From positions 232,948 to 296,947 of the forward strand of contig QZKW01000089.1 of NCBI GenBank assembly GCA_003599885.1: 64,000 bases of DNA, in the 5' to 3' direction. Positions 1-7,652 of the stretch are shown here, piece after piece (positions within the stretch are counted from its first letter, which is position 1; the number at the start of each line of letters is the position of its first letter). The DNA is from Desulfobacteraceae bacterium (lineage in GTDB: Bacteria > Desulfobacterota > Desulfobacteria > Desulfobacterales > Desulfosalsimonadaceae). Made by a program: the position numbers and the translations under genes. A model generated the notes under the pieces. That model did not search any database. It was not told where the DNA came from and saw only the letters and a list, made by a program, of their open reading frames with translations.

Positions 1-1
1 G

Positions 2-367
2 GCCTCACGCCAGACCGGGATGACTTCAACGGAACTCGGGCGGATACGGTTTCTGCCGGATATCAACAGCCAGAACGCCAATATGCGCGGGTTTGCCGAA
101 CGCAATGCCGTGAACACCAAAATCCAGGGCACGGCCGCCGACCTGATCAAGCTGGCCATGGTCCGGGTGGATGAGGCATTAATGAAAAACGGACTGAAAT
201 CCGCCATGCTGCTGTCCGTGCACGATGAGCTGGTGTTTGAAGTGCCGCCCGAGGAAATGGACACGGTCAAAAAGCTGGCGGCGGACATTATGGAGAATGT
301 CTGGGATCTTAAGGTGCCGCTGAAGGTGAGTGTGTCGGAAGGGAAGGACTGGGCCGACGCCCATTAA
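2..367 (+). CDS. polA: DNA polymerase I, C-terminal fragment (partial)
   Basis: This is the last 121 codons of DNA polymerase I, the repair and Okazaki-fragment polymerase; the 5' part lies outside the window. The open frame runs in from the window edge, so the internal ATG at 20 is not the start. The family's O-helix-to-palm signature is visible: LGRIRFLPDIN, then NAVNTKIQGTAADLIKLAM, and the catalytic palm motif SVHDELVFEVP with its His-Asp-Glu. The protein ends normally shortly after the last helix, so the 3' end looks intact. There is no clear downstream partner; the next gene is on the opposite strand behind a palindromic repeat. Confidence 0.95.
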   Translation, partial: ASRQTGMTSTELGRIRFLPDINSQNANMRGFAERNAVNTKIQGTAADLIKLAMVRVDEALMKNGLKSAMLLSVHDELVFEVPPEEMDTVKKLAADIMENVWDLKVPLKVSVSEGKDWADAH

Positions 368-420
368 TCTTAGGGAGCACCGAAAAATTAATATACTGAA
401 TAGCGGTTAAAAAAAATTAT

Positions 421-498
421 TCCCGCAGAGACGCAAAGGCGCAGAGGATAATGCCCCCAAAGTATACTCTCCTCTGCGTCCCAGCGCCTCTGCGGGAG
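421..498. repeat. Palindromic interspersed repeat (CGCAGAGACGC type)
   Basis: Two arms of about 27 bases, 421-447 and 469-498, are near inverse copies of one another around a short AT-rich centre. The arm core CGCAGAGACGCAAAGGCGC belongs to a repeat style often met between genes in Desulfobacterota and other environmental phyla. It lies between convergent polA and the small gene at 552, so it could act as a bidirectional transcription stop, but there is no clean T-run. Confidence 0.6.
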
Positions 499-551
499 AA
501 ATAGAAAAAAAGAATGCTCCCCGTAAACAGGTATCTTTGTTCAGAAATCTC

Positions 552-737
552 TTACTTCTCCGTTTTTGCCTGCCCGCCGGCTCTTTCCGCTGCCTCATTC
601 ACGGCGGTTTCAACGGTCGCATAAATATTCCGGAAATGATCGTGAAAGCTGGTGGGCGAAATATTGCCCACTTCAATGAATTTCACCACGATTTCCTTGG
701 CGGTTTTTAAGATCATCTCATCATTTTTGGAACTCAT
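552..737 (-). CDS. Small conserved protein of unknown function (61 aa)
   Basis: This is a short hydrophilic protein with no signal peptide or membrane segment. The ATG is preceded by a strong purine-rich ribosome site (GAAGGAGAAGGAC directly upstream), which argues that it is a real gene. The sequence TAKEIVVKFIEVGNISPTSF is reminiscent of small conserved proteins of sulfate reducers, but I cannot name a function. It is transcribed divergently from map and convergently with polA. The C-terminus is rich in Ala, Glu and Lys. Confidence 0.6.
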   Translation of the reverse strand: MSSKNDEMILKTAKEIVVKFIEVGNISPTSFHDHFRNIYATVETAVNEAAERAGGQAKTEK

Positions 738-965
738 GTCCTTCTCCTTCCGGCGTGTGTGTTGGCGCTTCCCTTCCGGGAAATCTCTTGCAAAAAGCTC
801 CGATTCCTATATCAAATCACCCTGTGATACGCAATCCATTCCTTGACACTCCCGGCGCATATTTTTATAGTGCTTATCTGCACTGGCCGTATTGATATTG
901 ATGGCAGGGCCATAAAACCGGAAAATTTTTTTGGAAAAATAGAAATTAAAGGCAATGACATCAGC

Positions 966-1859
966 ATGATGCTTAAAGGAAAAGCCCTCAAGGTCGGGCG
1001 CAATGACCTCTGTCCCTGCGGCAGCGGGAAAAAATACAAACGCTGCTGCATGAACGCCGCAGCCCCCAAACCCGTGAACCTGGAAAAACTGTATCTCCAG
1101 AAATATGAGATCCGGTTAAAACACCCCCAGGACGTGGAAGGGATCCGGGCGGCCGGGCGGCTGGTCGTTGAAACCCTTGATTTATTGGAGAAACATATAG
1201 CCATCGGCGTCACCACCAACGAACTCAACACCATTGCCCACGAGTTTGCGGTAAAAAATAATGCCACACCTGCGCCACTGAATTACCGGGGATTTCCCAA
1301 AAGCATCTGCACGTCGGTGAATGACGTGATCTGCCACGGCATCCCCGAAGACCGGCAGCTCAAAAACGGGGACATCATCAACGTGGACGTTACCCATATT
1401 TTAAACGGCTACTATGCGGATGCCAGTAAAATGGTTTTTGTGGGAACCCCCGGACCGGAGGCGAAAAAAATCGTGTCCGTGGCCGCCGAATGTCTGAAAG
1501 CGGGAATGCGTATGCTGGCACCGGGCAACACCGTCGGAGACATCGGCTGGGCCATTCAGCGATATGCGGAAAGCCAGGGTTGCTCGGTGGTGCGGGAGTT
1601 TGTGGGCCACGGTGTGGGATTTGATTTCCACGAACCGCCCCATGTGCCCCATTACGGCAAAAAAGGCGACGGCATTATCCTGGTGCCCGGCATGGTCTTT
1701 ACCGTGGAACCCATGATCAACCTCGGAAAAGCGAATCTGTACGTGGCTGATGACAACTGGACAGCCATCACATCCGACGGGAAACTTTCCGCCCAGTATG
1801 AACAGACCTTTCTGATCACCGAAGACGGGTTTGAAAGTTTGACACCGTTTGATTTCTGA
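966..1859 (+). CDS. map: Methionine aminopeptidase with N-terminal SEC-C zinc motif
   Basis: It removes the initiator methionine from nascent proteins in the cytoplasm. The open frame extends back to 843, but the segment before 966 has no family similarity; tandem ATGs at 966 and 969 precede KALKVGRNDLCPCG, and a TAAAGG lies upstream. A SEC-C motif (CPCGSGKKYKRCC, residues about 16-28) is typical of one subgroup of type I enzymes. In the catalytic domain the five metal ligands are recognisable as Asp141 (INVDVT), Asp152 (ADAS), His215 (GHGVGF), Glu248 (TVEPM) and Glu279 (QYEQTF). Length (about 297 aa) fits the family. A degraded second copy of its 3' end lies at about 3012-3113, beyond the M28 peptidase gene. 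Confidence 0.92.
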   Translation: MMLKGKALKVGRNDLCPCGSGKKYKRCCMNAAAPKPVNLEKLYLQKYEIRLKHPQDVEGIRAAGRLVVETLDLLEKHIAIGVTTNELNTIAHEFAVKNNATPAPLNYRGFPKSICTSVNDVICHGIPEDRQLKNGDIINVDVTHILNGYYADASKMVFVGTPGPEAKKIVSVAAECLKAGMRMLAPGNTVGDIGWAIQRYAESQGCSVVREFVGHGVGFDFHEPPHVPHYGKKGDGIILVPGMVFTVEPMINLGKANLYVADDNWTAITSDGKLSAQYEQTFLITEDGFESLTPFDF

Positions 1860-1917
1860 TGCTGGCGTTAGACTTATAAGTCCTTTAACTCAAACGATAA
1901 TTTCAATTGGAAATCCG

Positions 1918-2955
1918 ATGAAATTTATAAAGGTCATTCCTCAAGGTAAATCCCAATGGAAATTTTTTGCTTTAAGATGGGCTATAATTCTAATGTTTTC
2001 AGGGTGGGCCATTTTTTATGTCACCAGCGCACCAGGGGAGTCTTATTCAGGGTCTTTTAAGGCATTATCACATGAAGAAGAAAAAATAGGTGATAGTCTC
2101 AAAAAACACGTTGTAATGATTTCTGATACTATTGGTGACAGAAATTTGTTTTCCGATGAAGGTTATGTAAAACTCAAGGAAACATCAGAATATATTTCCA
2201 ATGAATTTAAAAGATATGGCTATAATCCTTTAATACAAAGCTATGAAGTTGAATCAAAAATTGTAGATAACATTGAGGTCGAAATTACCGGGGATTCAAT
2301 ACCAAATGAAATAATCGTGATAGGCGCGCATTATGATTCATTCCCTTATTGTCCGGGCGCCAATGATAATGCTTCCGGTATTGCTGCACTTCTTGTAATG
2401 GCTGAACAGTTTGCCAACCGATCGTTTCCCAGAACAATTAAATTTGTGGCGTTCGTCAATGAGGAACCGCCATACTTCCAGACAGAAAATATGGGAAGTT
2501 GGCAATATGCAAATAGAGCCCGGCAGCGGGGAGAGAATATTGTTGCCATGGTTTCATTGGAAACCATTGGGCATTATTCAGATGATAAGGGAAGTCAAAA
2601 ATACCCTCCTCCTTTTAATCTATTTTATCCCGATGCGGGTAATTTTATTGGTTTTGTTGGGAATCTGAGTTCAAAAAAATTAATGTTTCAAATGATTAAA
2701 TCATTTAGAGAGAATACCGCTTTCCCATCCGAGGGTATTGCGGCACCACAATGGATTTCCGGAATTGGTTGGTCAGATCAATGGTCTTTTTGGGAAGCAG
2801 ATTATGATGCCATAATGATTACAGATACTGCGCCGTTTCGTTACAGATATTATCATACAGGAGACGATACCTGGGATAGGCTAAATTATTCAAAGATGGC
2901 AAGAGTTGTGAATGGTATTTTGCAGGCTATTATTTCAATATTTGGCAACGCATGA
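1918..2955 (+). CDS. M28-family zinc metallopeptidase, membrane-anchored
   Basis: This is a probable secreted or membrane-tethered aminopeptidase of the M28 (Zn-dependent exopeptidase) family. A hydrophobic segment (about residues 18-36, WAIILMFSGWAIFY) at the N-terminus would anchor it or direct export. The metal-site motifs are present in order: GAHYDS (His, Asp), GANDNASG (Asp), FVNEEPP (catalytic Glu and ligand) and a late YYHTGDDTWD (His). The frame opens at 1849 inside map; I prefer the ATG at 1918, after the map stop and at the start of the charged-then-hydrophobic N-terminus. Base composition is clearly AT-richer than map and the HAD gene, and the gene sits between map and a decayed copy of the map 3' end. 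Recent acquisition is therefore likely. Confidence 0.85.
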   Translation: MKFIKVIPQGKSQWKFFALRWAIILMFSGWAIFYVTSAPGESYSGSFKALSHEEEKIGDSLKKHVVMISDTIGDRNLFSDEGYVKLKETSEYISNEFKRYGYNPLIQSYEVESKIVDNIEVEITGDSIPNEIIVIGAHYDSFPYCPGANDNASGIAALLVMAEQFANRSFPRTIKFVAFVNEEPPYFQTENMGSWQYANRARQRGENIVAMVSLETIGHYSDDKGSQKYPPPFNLFYPDAGNFIGFVGNLSSKKLMFQMIKSFRENTAFPSEGIAAPQWISGIGWSDQWSFWEADYDAIMITDTAPFRYRYYHTGDDTWDRLNYSKMARVVNGILQAIISIFGNA

Positions 2956-3011
2956 GATACAAGCGGGAAGTCCAACAAATGCATTAACTTGGACTGACAA
3001 TCCAACACAAA

Positions 3012-3113
3012 ACCTTCGCCTTTATCCGCCAATGTGAACAGACCTTTCTGAGCACAAAATGTAATTTTGAAAGACTGACGCCTTATGGCGAAGGCTGGGC
3101 ATTGCGTGATTAG
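3012..3113 (+). pseudogene. Degraded copy of the map 3' end
   Basis: The stretch around 3018-3085 repeats, with scattered substitutions, the end of map at about 1783-1850: a shared block GAACAGACCTTTCTGA is followed by TTTGAAAG and a related GACRCC segment. The frame reads CEQTFLSTKCNFERLTPYG, parallel to map's YEQTFLITEDGFESLTPFD, and then runs to a stop at 3111-3113. No start or upstream catalytic domain is present, so this is a relic rather than a gene. Confidence 0.7.
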
Positions 3114-3158
3114 AAATCAGGTTGACATGGTGCGCGTTTTTTTATGGGAGATACGGAC

Positions 3159-3401
3159 ATGACGACATTAAACACCACGGAAGCAAGCGCTATGCTTTGC
3201 AACCTGATTGATGAGACCGCCGAGACACACCAGCCAATCGTTATCACAGGAAAAAGACGCAACGCCATACTCTTGTCCGAAGAAGACTGGAACGCCGTTA
3301 ATGCAACCCTCTATCTTTTATCAGTTCCCGGCATGAGAGAGTCGATACGGGAAGGCATAAAACAGGAACTTGACGAATGCTCTCAGGAACCTGAATGGTA
3401 A
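3159..3401 (+). CDS. Phd/YefM-family antitoxin, apparently orphan
   Basis: This 80-residue protein has the N-terminal DNA-binding and dimerisation fold of Phd/YefM antitoxins: TTLNTTEASAMLCNLIDE, then the characteristic PIVITGKRRNAILLSEEDW. Such antitoxins neutralise a RelE/YoeB-type mRNA interferase and repress their own operon. An upstream ATG at 3144 is in frame, but GGGAGA seven bases before 3159 favours the shorter start. The usual downstream toxin is missing: the stop codon overlaps an ATG (TAATG) opening a six-codon frame, MWTNYE, whose first residues resemble the MW- start of several toxins. A toxin remnant is therefore possible but far too short to prove. Confidence 0.8.
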   Translation: MTTLNTTEASAMLCNLIDETAETHQPIVITGKRRNAILLSEEDWNAVNATLYLLSVPGMRESIREGIKQELDECSQEPEW

Positions 3402-3420
3402 TGTGGACGAATTACGAATA

Positions 3421-4065
3421 ATGATCCAAACCATCCTATTTGACAGTGACGGCGTTCTGGTGGATACGGAGCGCCTTTTTTTCGAGGCCACCCAGGAGGT
3501 GTTCGCAGGTTTCGGGGCGGTCATCCCACCGGACCAGTGGGCCGTCTGGTATCTGGCGGAGAGCCGGCGTTCCCGGGAGGTAGCCGGGCTGCTGGGTATT
3601 CCAGACTCTCAGGTGGAAGCAGTCATCAAACATAGGGACCAATTGTTCTGGGCCAAAGTGGAGGCCGGGGTTTCGCTGCTTCCCGGCGTTCGGGAGACCT
3701 TGAACCATCTTTCCGGAAATTTCCGTCTGGCGGTGGTGACGGGCGCTTCCCGGTCCCACTTTGAGGGTGTGCATGCGGCAACCGAACTTATGGATTTTTT
3801 CGAGGTCATTATTACGGCTGATGATTATGACGAGCCCAAACCCAGCCCCCAATGTTACCAGAAGGCCATGCATGTTCTCTCGGTGAACCCGAAGGAATGC
3901 CTAGCGGTTGAGGACTCGCCCCGCGGAGCCGCCGCAGCCATCTCCGCCGGTGTGCGTTGCGCGGTCATCCCCACCCCGTTGACGAATATATCCTTGTGCC
4001 CCGGTGAATGCGATATTCTGAGCAGCATGACGGAATTGCCGCTTTTTACCAGTAATTACAGGTAA
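3421..4065 (+). CDS. HAD-superfamily hydrolase (phosphoglucomutase/phosphatase-like)
   Basis: This is a cytoplasmic HAD-IA phosphatase or phosphomutase of about 214 aa. Motif I is FDSDGVLVD (nucleophile Asp8, acid/base Asp10), motif II is VVTGAS, motif III is the Lys in DEPKPSP, and motif IV is AVEDSPRG. The helical cap lies between residues about 15 and 85, as in beta-phosphoglucomutase-like enzymes. The frame is open from 3370, but the family starts at MIQTILFDSDG, giving ATG 3421, which overlaps the stop of the tiny frame behind the antitoxin (TAATG). The substrate cannot be read from sequence. Confidence 0.88.
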   Translation: MIQTILFDSDGVLVDTERLFFEATQEVFAGFGAVIPPDQWAVWYLAESRRSREVAGLLGIPDSQVEAVIKHRDQLFWAKVEAGVSLLPGVRETLNHLSGNFRLAVVTGASRSHFEGVHAATELMDFFEVIITADDYDEPKPSPQCYQKAMHVLSVNPKECLAVEDSPRGAAAAISAGVRCAVIPTPLTNISLCPGECDILSSMTELPLFTSNYR

Positions 4066-4235
4066 ATGATGAAAGCATTGCCATCTCCCCTTTGAAAATA
4101 GCCGTGGTGCTCTTCCCTGCAACCGCTTTGTTGCCTTTTTCTTTCAAATCCGGCATATTTGTCCTGGCATACATCAACTGACGGTGTGATTTAAAAACGG
4201 ACGGCCAGATCCCCTGGCTGCTGGAGGCAGGCAAA

Positions 4236-4721
4236 ATGCAATGGTTTATGACGATCGTTCTTTGGTTTGCGGCGGCTGTCGGCGCGGTTGCCCCCGGCCC
4301 GACGTTTTGGGTGGATCTCCAGAAGGCGGGAGACCAGGTGTTGATGACGTCCAGCCGCAATTCAGCAGCCATCAGCATCACCAGCGGGAGTGGGATCGGT
4401 GGCGCGGTAATGGTCCGGACCGGGAAGAAATGGCCGGATCGCATCACCATCCGCCTTAATCTTAAAAATCTGGAATCCTTCGACATGGAAAACGGTATCA
4501 TTCGTTTCCATACGTCCATCAGAACTTCTGGTAAAAGCCCCTACTGGCGGGTAGACCGCGCCGGAGAACCAGCGGCCTCCCCGGCCAACACCCCTGACGG
4601 AACGCTGGAGGTCTCGATGGGCCAAAGCGACGAAGCCGTCATGATCGCCGTGCCCAAAGAAATGCTTGAAGGCAATCCGGAGAAAATCAGTTTCGGGTGG
4701 ATCGACGAATTCCGGAATTAA
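4236..4721 (+). CDS. Secreted protein of unknown function (161 aa)
   Basis: A hydrophobic N-terminus (MTIVLWFAAAVGAVAPG, residues about 5-21) looks like a Sec signal peptide. The mature part is beta-rich, with alternating polar and hydrophobic stretches, and contains no motif I can tie to an enzyme. It resembles a small periplasmic beta-sandwich protein. It lies 77 bases upstream of the PhzF gene in the same direction, so the two may be co-transcribed. The weak start context and the overlapping reading frames on both strands make this a moderate call. Confidence 0.55.
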   Translation: MQWFMTIVLWFAAAVGAVAPGPTFWVDLQKAGDQVLMTSSRNSAAISITSGSGIGGAVMVRTGKKWPDRITIRLNLKNLESFDMENGIIRFHTSIRTSGKSPYWRVDRAGEPAASPANTPDGTLEVSMGQSDEAVMIAVPKEMLEGNPEKISFGWIDEFRN

Positions 4722-4797
4722 ACAGAAACTGGTTCCGAAATTCCAGGCATTTTGAACGTTATTGAGGAATTGCGATAAATTCTAAAGGAAATCCAGA

Positions 4798-5583
4798 ATG
4801 AAAATCCCCATCTACCAGGTGGATGCCTTTGCTGTTGATGTTTTCTCCGGTAATCCGGCGGCGGTTTGCCTGCTGGATTCGTGGATTGACGACCGGCGAC
4901 TCCAATCCATTGCCGCCGAGAACAATTTGTCGGAGACAGCATTTCTTGTGAAAAATAATGCGGGTTTTGACCTCCGGTGGTTCACCCCGGCCACCGAGGT
5001 CGCGCTTTGCGGACATGCCACTTTGGCGAGTGCTTTTGTGCTGTTCGCCTGCCTGAACTGGCCGGAGGAGACTATCCGTTTCCGGACCCGCATGAGCGGG
5101 GAACTGGCTGTTTCGAAAAGGGGGGAGCTGCTTGAGATGGATTTCCCTTCCCGGCCCGCCCATGCCATAGCGCACCCGGTCGGACTTAAAGAAGCGCTGG
5201 GGGTTGCGCCTGAGGAAATTCTGGGTTCAGCGGAAGACTTGCTGGTGGTGCTGGACAGTGAAACAACCGTCCGGGAGGTCCGCCCCGATTTTGGGGCGCT
5301 GGAACGGGTTGCATGCCGCGGCGTCATCATCACCGCCAGAGGCGACCGGTCTGATTTTGTATCCCGGTTTTTCGCCCCCCGTGTGGGCATCCCGGAAGAC
5401 CCGGTCACGGGCTCGGCCCACTGTGTGTTGATCCCTTACTGGGCGGGCGTGCTCGGCAAAAACGATCTCCATGCGTTTCAGGTTTCCGGGAGGGGCGGGG
5501 AAGTGTTCTGCAGGCTTGCCGGGGAGCGGGTGAAGATTTCAGGCAAAGCGTCCTTGTATATGGAAGGCGTGATAATGATTTGA
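4798..5583 (+). CDS. PhzF-family isomerase/epimerase
   Basis: This 261-residue protein has the PhzF/diaminopimelate-epimerase double-barrel fold. The family start YQVDAFAVDVFSGNPAAVCLL contains the conserved F-x-GNPA block, and NLSETAF carries the catalytic Glu that acts as proton shuttle. The second half has GCxHATL-like CGHATLAS and the closing GIPEDPVTGSAH and VSGRGG motifs. Members catalyse isomerisations, the best known being in phenazine synthesis, but most PhzF-like proteins in non-producers are of unknown substrate. No other phenazine genes are present, so a phenazine role is unlikely. ATG 4798 follows AAGGAAATCCAGA. Confidence 0.88.
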   Translation: MKIPIYQVDAFAVDVFSGNPAAVCLLDSWIDDRRLQSIAAENNLSETAFLVKNNAGFDLRWFTPATEVALCGHATLASAFVLFACLNWPEETIRFRTRMSGELAVSKRGELLEMDFPSRPAHAIAHPVGLKEALGVAPEEILGSAEDLLVVLDSETTVREVRPDFGALERVACRGVIITARGDRSDFVSRFFAPRVGIPEDPVTGSAHCVLIPYWAGVLGKNDLHAFQVSGRGGEVFCRLAGERVKISGKASLYMEGVIMI

Positions 5584-5616
5584 TCCGCTGGACAGGATGG
5601 ATAAGGGCGACATGCC

Positions 5617-5641
5617 CGGTGCGCTTGGCGCCCGCAGTTGC
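5617..5641 (+). repeat. 25-bp direct repeat, left copy
   Basis: The 25 bases starting CGGTGCGCTTGGCGCCCGCA are found again exactly at 9147-9171, and the AT-rich bases that follow are also partly alike. The two copies bracket the integron relic, the cassette-like genes and the transposase. They may mark the edges of a mobile or recombined segment. Confidence 0.75.
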
Positions 5642-5701
5642 CAAATATTATAATAAAATCTTGAAGTTTATATCAACCAGTGAAAGTCCCGGCATCCGGA
5701 G

Positions 5702-5729
5702 TTCAGTGGTGGCATGTGCCACCACTGAA
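5702..5729. other. Perfect palindrome behind a convergent gene end
   Basis: Thirteen-base arms (TTCAGTGGTGGCA and its complement) flank a two-base centre. It sits 4 bases beyond the stop of the minus-strand gene ending at 5733. Neither side has a proper T-run in the transcribed direction, so it could stabilise the mRNA end rather than be a classical terminator. Confidence 0.6.
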
Positions 5730-5732
5730 AAA

Positions 5733-6443
5733 TCAAGCAGGCTCTTCCGGAAGCGGCGGAATTTCCGGCTCGGCGGGCGTTTCGGTTAAAGTCGTCACCA
5801 GATCCCGGATCCGGTTGGTGATAACGGACATGTCCTCAAGAATGCCACCCGCCGCATCCAGAATCTTTTCCCTTTCGGCCGGGTCCGCGCCAGCGATAAC
5901 GGTCCTGTCTGTCATTCCTTCCGGAACGCTCATTCTGAGCATCCATCGATTAATGCGGTCCAGGTATTTTCTCACCGCAGCCACCGGGGAGAGACTCCCG
6001 GATTGGTCGCAGATTTCCCGGACCCTTGCTTTCAGGTCCTCCGCGAGAATTCCCGCGTCAATGCATTCCCGGGCCAGGGCCAGTTTTTCCTCATTGTTTT
6101 CCAGGCGGGCCAAAAACACCTGCTGACTGTAGTTCAACCGGTCCACCGGTATGCCGCCTGAAATCAGAAATTGAACCTGGACGGCTGTTTTCACCATGTT
6201 CATCAAGGTGAAACGAGAAACAGCCAAATCCGGATGATCGCATAATTTGCGATAACTAACCGGTTTATATCTGCTTTTTGATCCCGCAAGCTGGATGTCA
6301 TTGCCGAAGAATCTCTCCAGAACGTATTCCCCGATTTCCAGAGAGCCTCGGTAAACATGGGCGGCAACCCGCTCATTGATATACTGAACGGCTTCATCGA
6401 TCATTGCGGCGTCGGGGGCATCCGGCGGAAGCGTTTCGGTCAT
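5733..6443 (-). CDS. Unknown cytoplasmic protein with Pro/Glu-rich tail (236 aa)
   Basis: I do not recognise this protein. It has no signal peptide or membrane segment and is predicted to be mostly helical. A stretch near residues 50-95 (FFGNDIQLAGSKSRYKPVSY, then KLCDHPDL) looks like a small helix-turn-helix-like or winged module. A charged helical part follows, and the tail PAEPEIPPLPEEPA is low-complexity. The ATG at 6443 has AAGGAT eight bases upstream. It lies directly behind the broken integrase in the same direction, inside the segment bracketed by the 25-bp repeats, which suggests accessory DNA. Confidence 0.65.
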   Translation of the reverse strand: MTETLPPDAPDAAMIDEAVQYINERVAAHVYRGSLEIGEYVLERFFGNDIQLAGSKSRYKPVSYRKLCDHPDLAVSRFTLMNMVKTAVQVQFLISGGIPVDRLNYSQQVFLARLENNEEKLALARECIDAGILAEDLKARVREICDQSGSLSPVAAVRKYLDRINRWMLRMSVPEGMTDRTVIAGADPAEREKILDAAGGILEDMSVITNRIRDLVTTLTETPAEPEIPPLPEEPA

Positions 6444-6497
6444 GGGCGTATCCTTTTAATCAGTGGGTTATTGACAGGGTCTTCAATTATAAATCAT

Positions 6498-6892
6498 CTA
6501 TTCTCTGTTTGCATTGGGATACTTTCTTGCAAGGGCATAGGGTAAATAAACCTCTCCGAATCCCTGAGCGATATCCTGATTATAAATAATTTGAACTTTG
6601 GCCAGATGATTTTGTAAAAGAGGGGCAATGATCCCCGGAAAGGTCGTAATCCTGTCTTTTGCGCCTTTCCCCGAGCGGACAATGACCGTTTTCATTTTGT
6701 GATCAACATCCTGAACCCGAAGCCTGACCGCTTCCATTATACGCAGACCGCATCTCTTGAAGTCATCCGGTGAAAAAGGACGAATTGTTTTATCCAGTCA
6801 GAATACGTCTTCTCCGTGTGGATGGAATAATGTTTCAGCCTCATGTAATCCCGGACTTCATCAAGCAGCTTTTTATCTTTAGAGCTTGACAC
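6498..6892 (-). pseudogene. intI: Integron integrase (IntI), internally deleted and truncated
   Basis: Integron integrases are tyrosine recombinases that insert gene cassettes at an attI site. Two out-of-frame pieces remain. The first (6892 to about 6765, GTG start with GGGGAGA upstream) reads SSSKDKKLLDEVRDYMRLKH and continues HYSIHTEKTYSDWIKQFVLF, the typical N-terminal SAM-like domain. It then runs into a stop at 6737. The second piece, in another frame, reads CGLRIMEAVRLRVQDVD, including the box I catalytic Arg, through GKGAKDR to YLPYALARKYPNA, the hallmark insert region of IntI, and stops at 6498. The core between the pieces and the C-terminal HxxR and Tyr region are gone, so it is inactive. 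Its 5' side faces the AT-rich genes to the right, as expected for a cassette array. Confidence 0.88.
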
Positions 6893-6975
6893 AGGTTGTC
6901 TCCCCAGCTAAAAATTATCAAGGAAATATTACATGATAACAGCCTGTTTTTCAAGTTATCAGAGAAAAAAAATCT

Positions 6976-7533
6976 GTGAATAAATGGTTATACACAAATG
7001 AAAACAAAATGGATAATATGAAATATCTAAAAAAAGAATTATCTCGGGACGAGGTATTTAATCTTTTGTCTATTTATCATAATTGGAGAAATGGACCTGA
7101 TCCCAGAAATAATTATCCAATAGAGTTGGAATTATTGGAGAAAGATTTAGAAAACAATACTTTCAAAGTATTTTTTGGAGTTTTTCTTCATATCTATCTA
7201 TCGATTTTTTGTAAGATTTCTATTGTTCTTAATTTGCATAAGTTGGCATTTTGGATTACTGAAAAGCGACTTAAATTTAATCATTTAAGCGTTTGCCATT
7301 ATGCTTGTTCCCTAACGAATGTTTACACTGATTTAGGTATTATGTATCTTCGCCGCAATAAAATCGAAAAGGCTACTGAATGTCTGAACAAATCTTGGAG
7401 GGTATATCCATGTCCTCATAATACCAGTTTTGGTTTTCCAACTCGGTTAAGTAGGCTGCTATCAGCTTATCCCACTGCTGAAAATTCGGTGGAAGAGTTC
7501 TTAGAAATGAGAAAAATATTTCAAAGTGTATAA
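6976..7533 (+). CDS. Cassette-type gene, unknown function, weak TPR likeness
   Basis: This AT-rich gene of about 185 codons is of unknown function. The middle (residues about 60-90) is hydrophobic, and the segment SLTNVYTDLGIMYLRRNKIE followed by KATECLNKSWRVYP has the spacing of a tetratricopeptide helix pair. The start is uncertain: GTG 6976, or ATGs at 7009 and 7018. It is the first open frame on the attI side of the broken integrase and reads away from it. Its stop codon overlaps the left end of an attC-like hairpin (7529-7613). Position, composition and this hairpin all fit an integron gene cassette. Confidence 0.6.
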   Translation: MNKWLYTNENKMDNMKYLKKELSRDEVFNLLSIYHNWRNGPDPRNNYPIELELLEKDLENNTFKVFFGVFLHIYLSIFCKISIVLNLHKLAFWITEKRLKFNHLSVCHYACSLTNVYTDLGIMYLRRNKIEKATECLNKSWRVYPCPHNTSFGFPTRLSRLLSAYPTAENSVEEFLEMRKIFQSV

Positions 7534-7613
7534 CCTGCGGGTCGTGCAGACCGGTAGGGCCGGTGTCGAGATATCCAAGATATCGGACCGGTCTGCACAC
7601 CCTTATCGTTATA
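7529..7613 (+). other. attC-like recombination site (candidate)
   Basis: The stretch folds as a long hairpin with attC architecture: outer boxes TATAAC (7529-7534) and GTTATA (7608-7613) are complementary, unpaired spacers of 4-5 bases follow, then GGGT/ACCC, one extra unpaired base on the left arm (7543), and a perfect 12-bp stem GTGCAGACCGGT (7544-7555) with ACCGGTCTGCAC (7587-7598). A variable loop containing two GATATC blocks closes it. The outer boxes keep the essential AAC/GTT but not the full consensus. Confidence 0.6.
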
Positions 7614-7652
7614 ATCAAGATAAAGTGATGAGCATTTAAAATAGGAGGGGGA

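Noticed and set aside
421..498. CRISPR array
   Set aside because: Only one mirrored pair of arms, no regularly spaced direct repeats, no cas genes.
4798..5583. Phenazine biosynthesis gene phzF
   Set aside because: Only the family fold is supported; no other phenazine genes are nearby, so no specific role is claimed.
7529..7613. Intrinsic terminator
   Set aside because: The hairpin has no T-run after the stem and its outer boxes and spacers fit attC geometry better.
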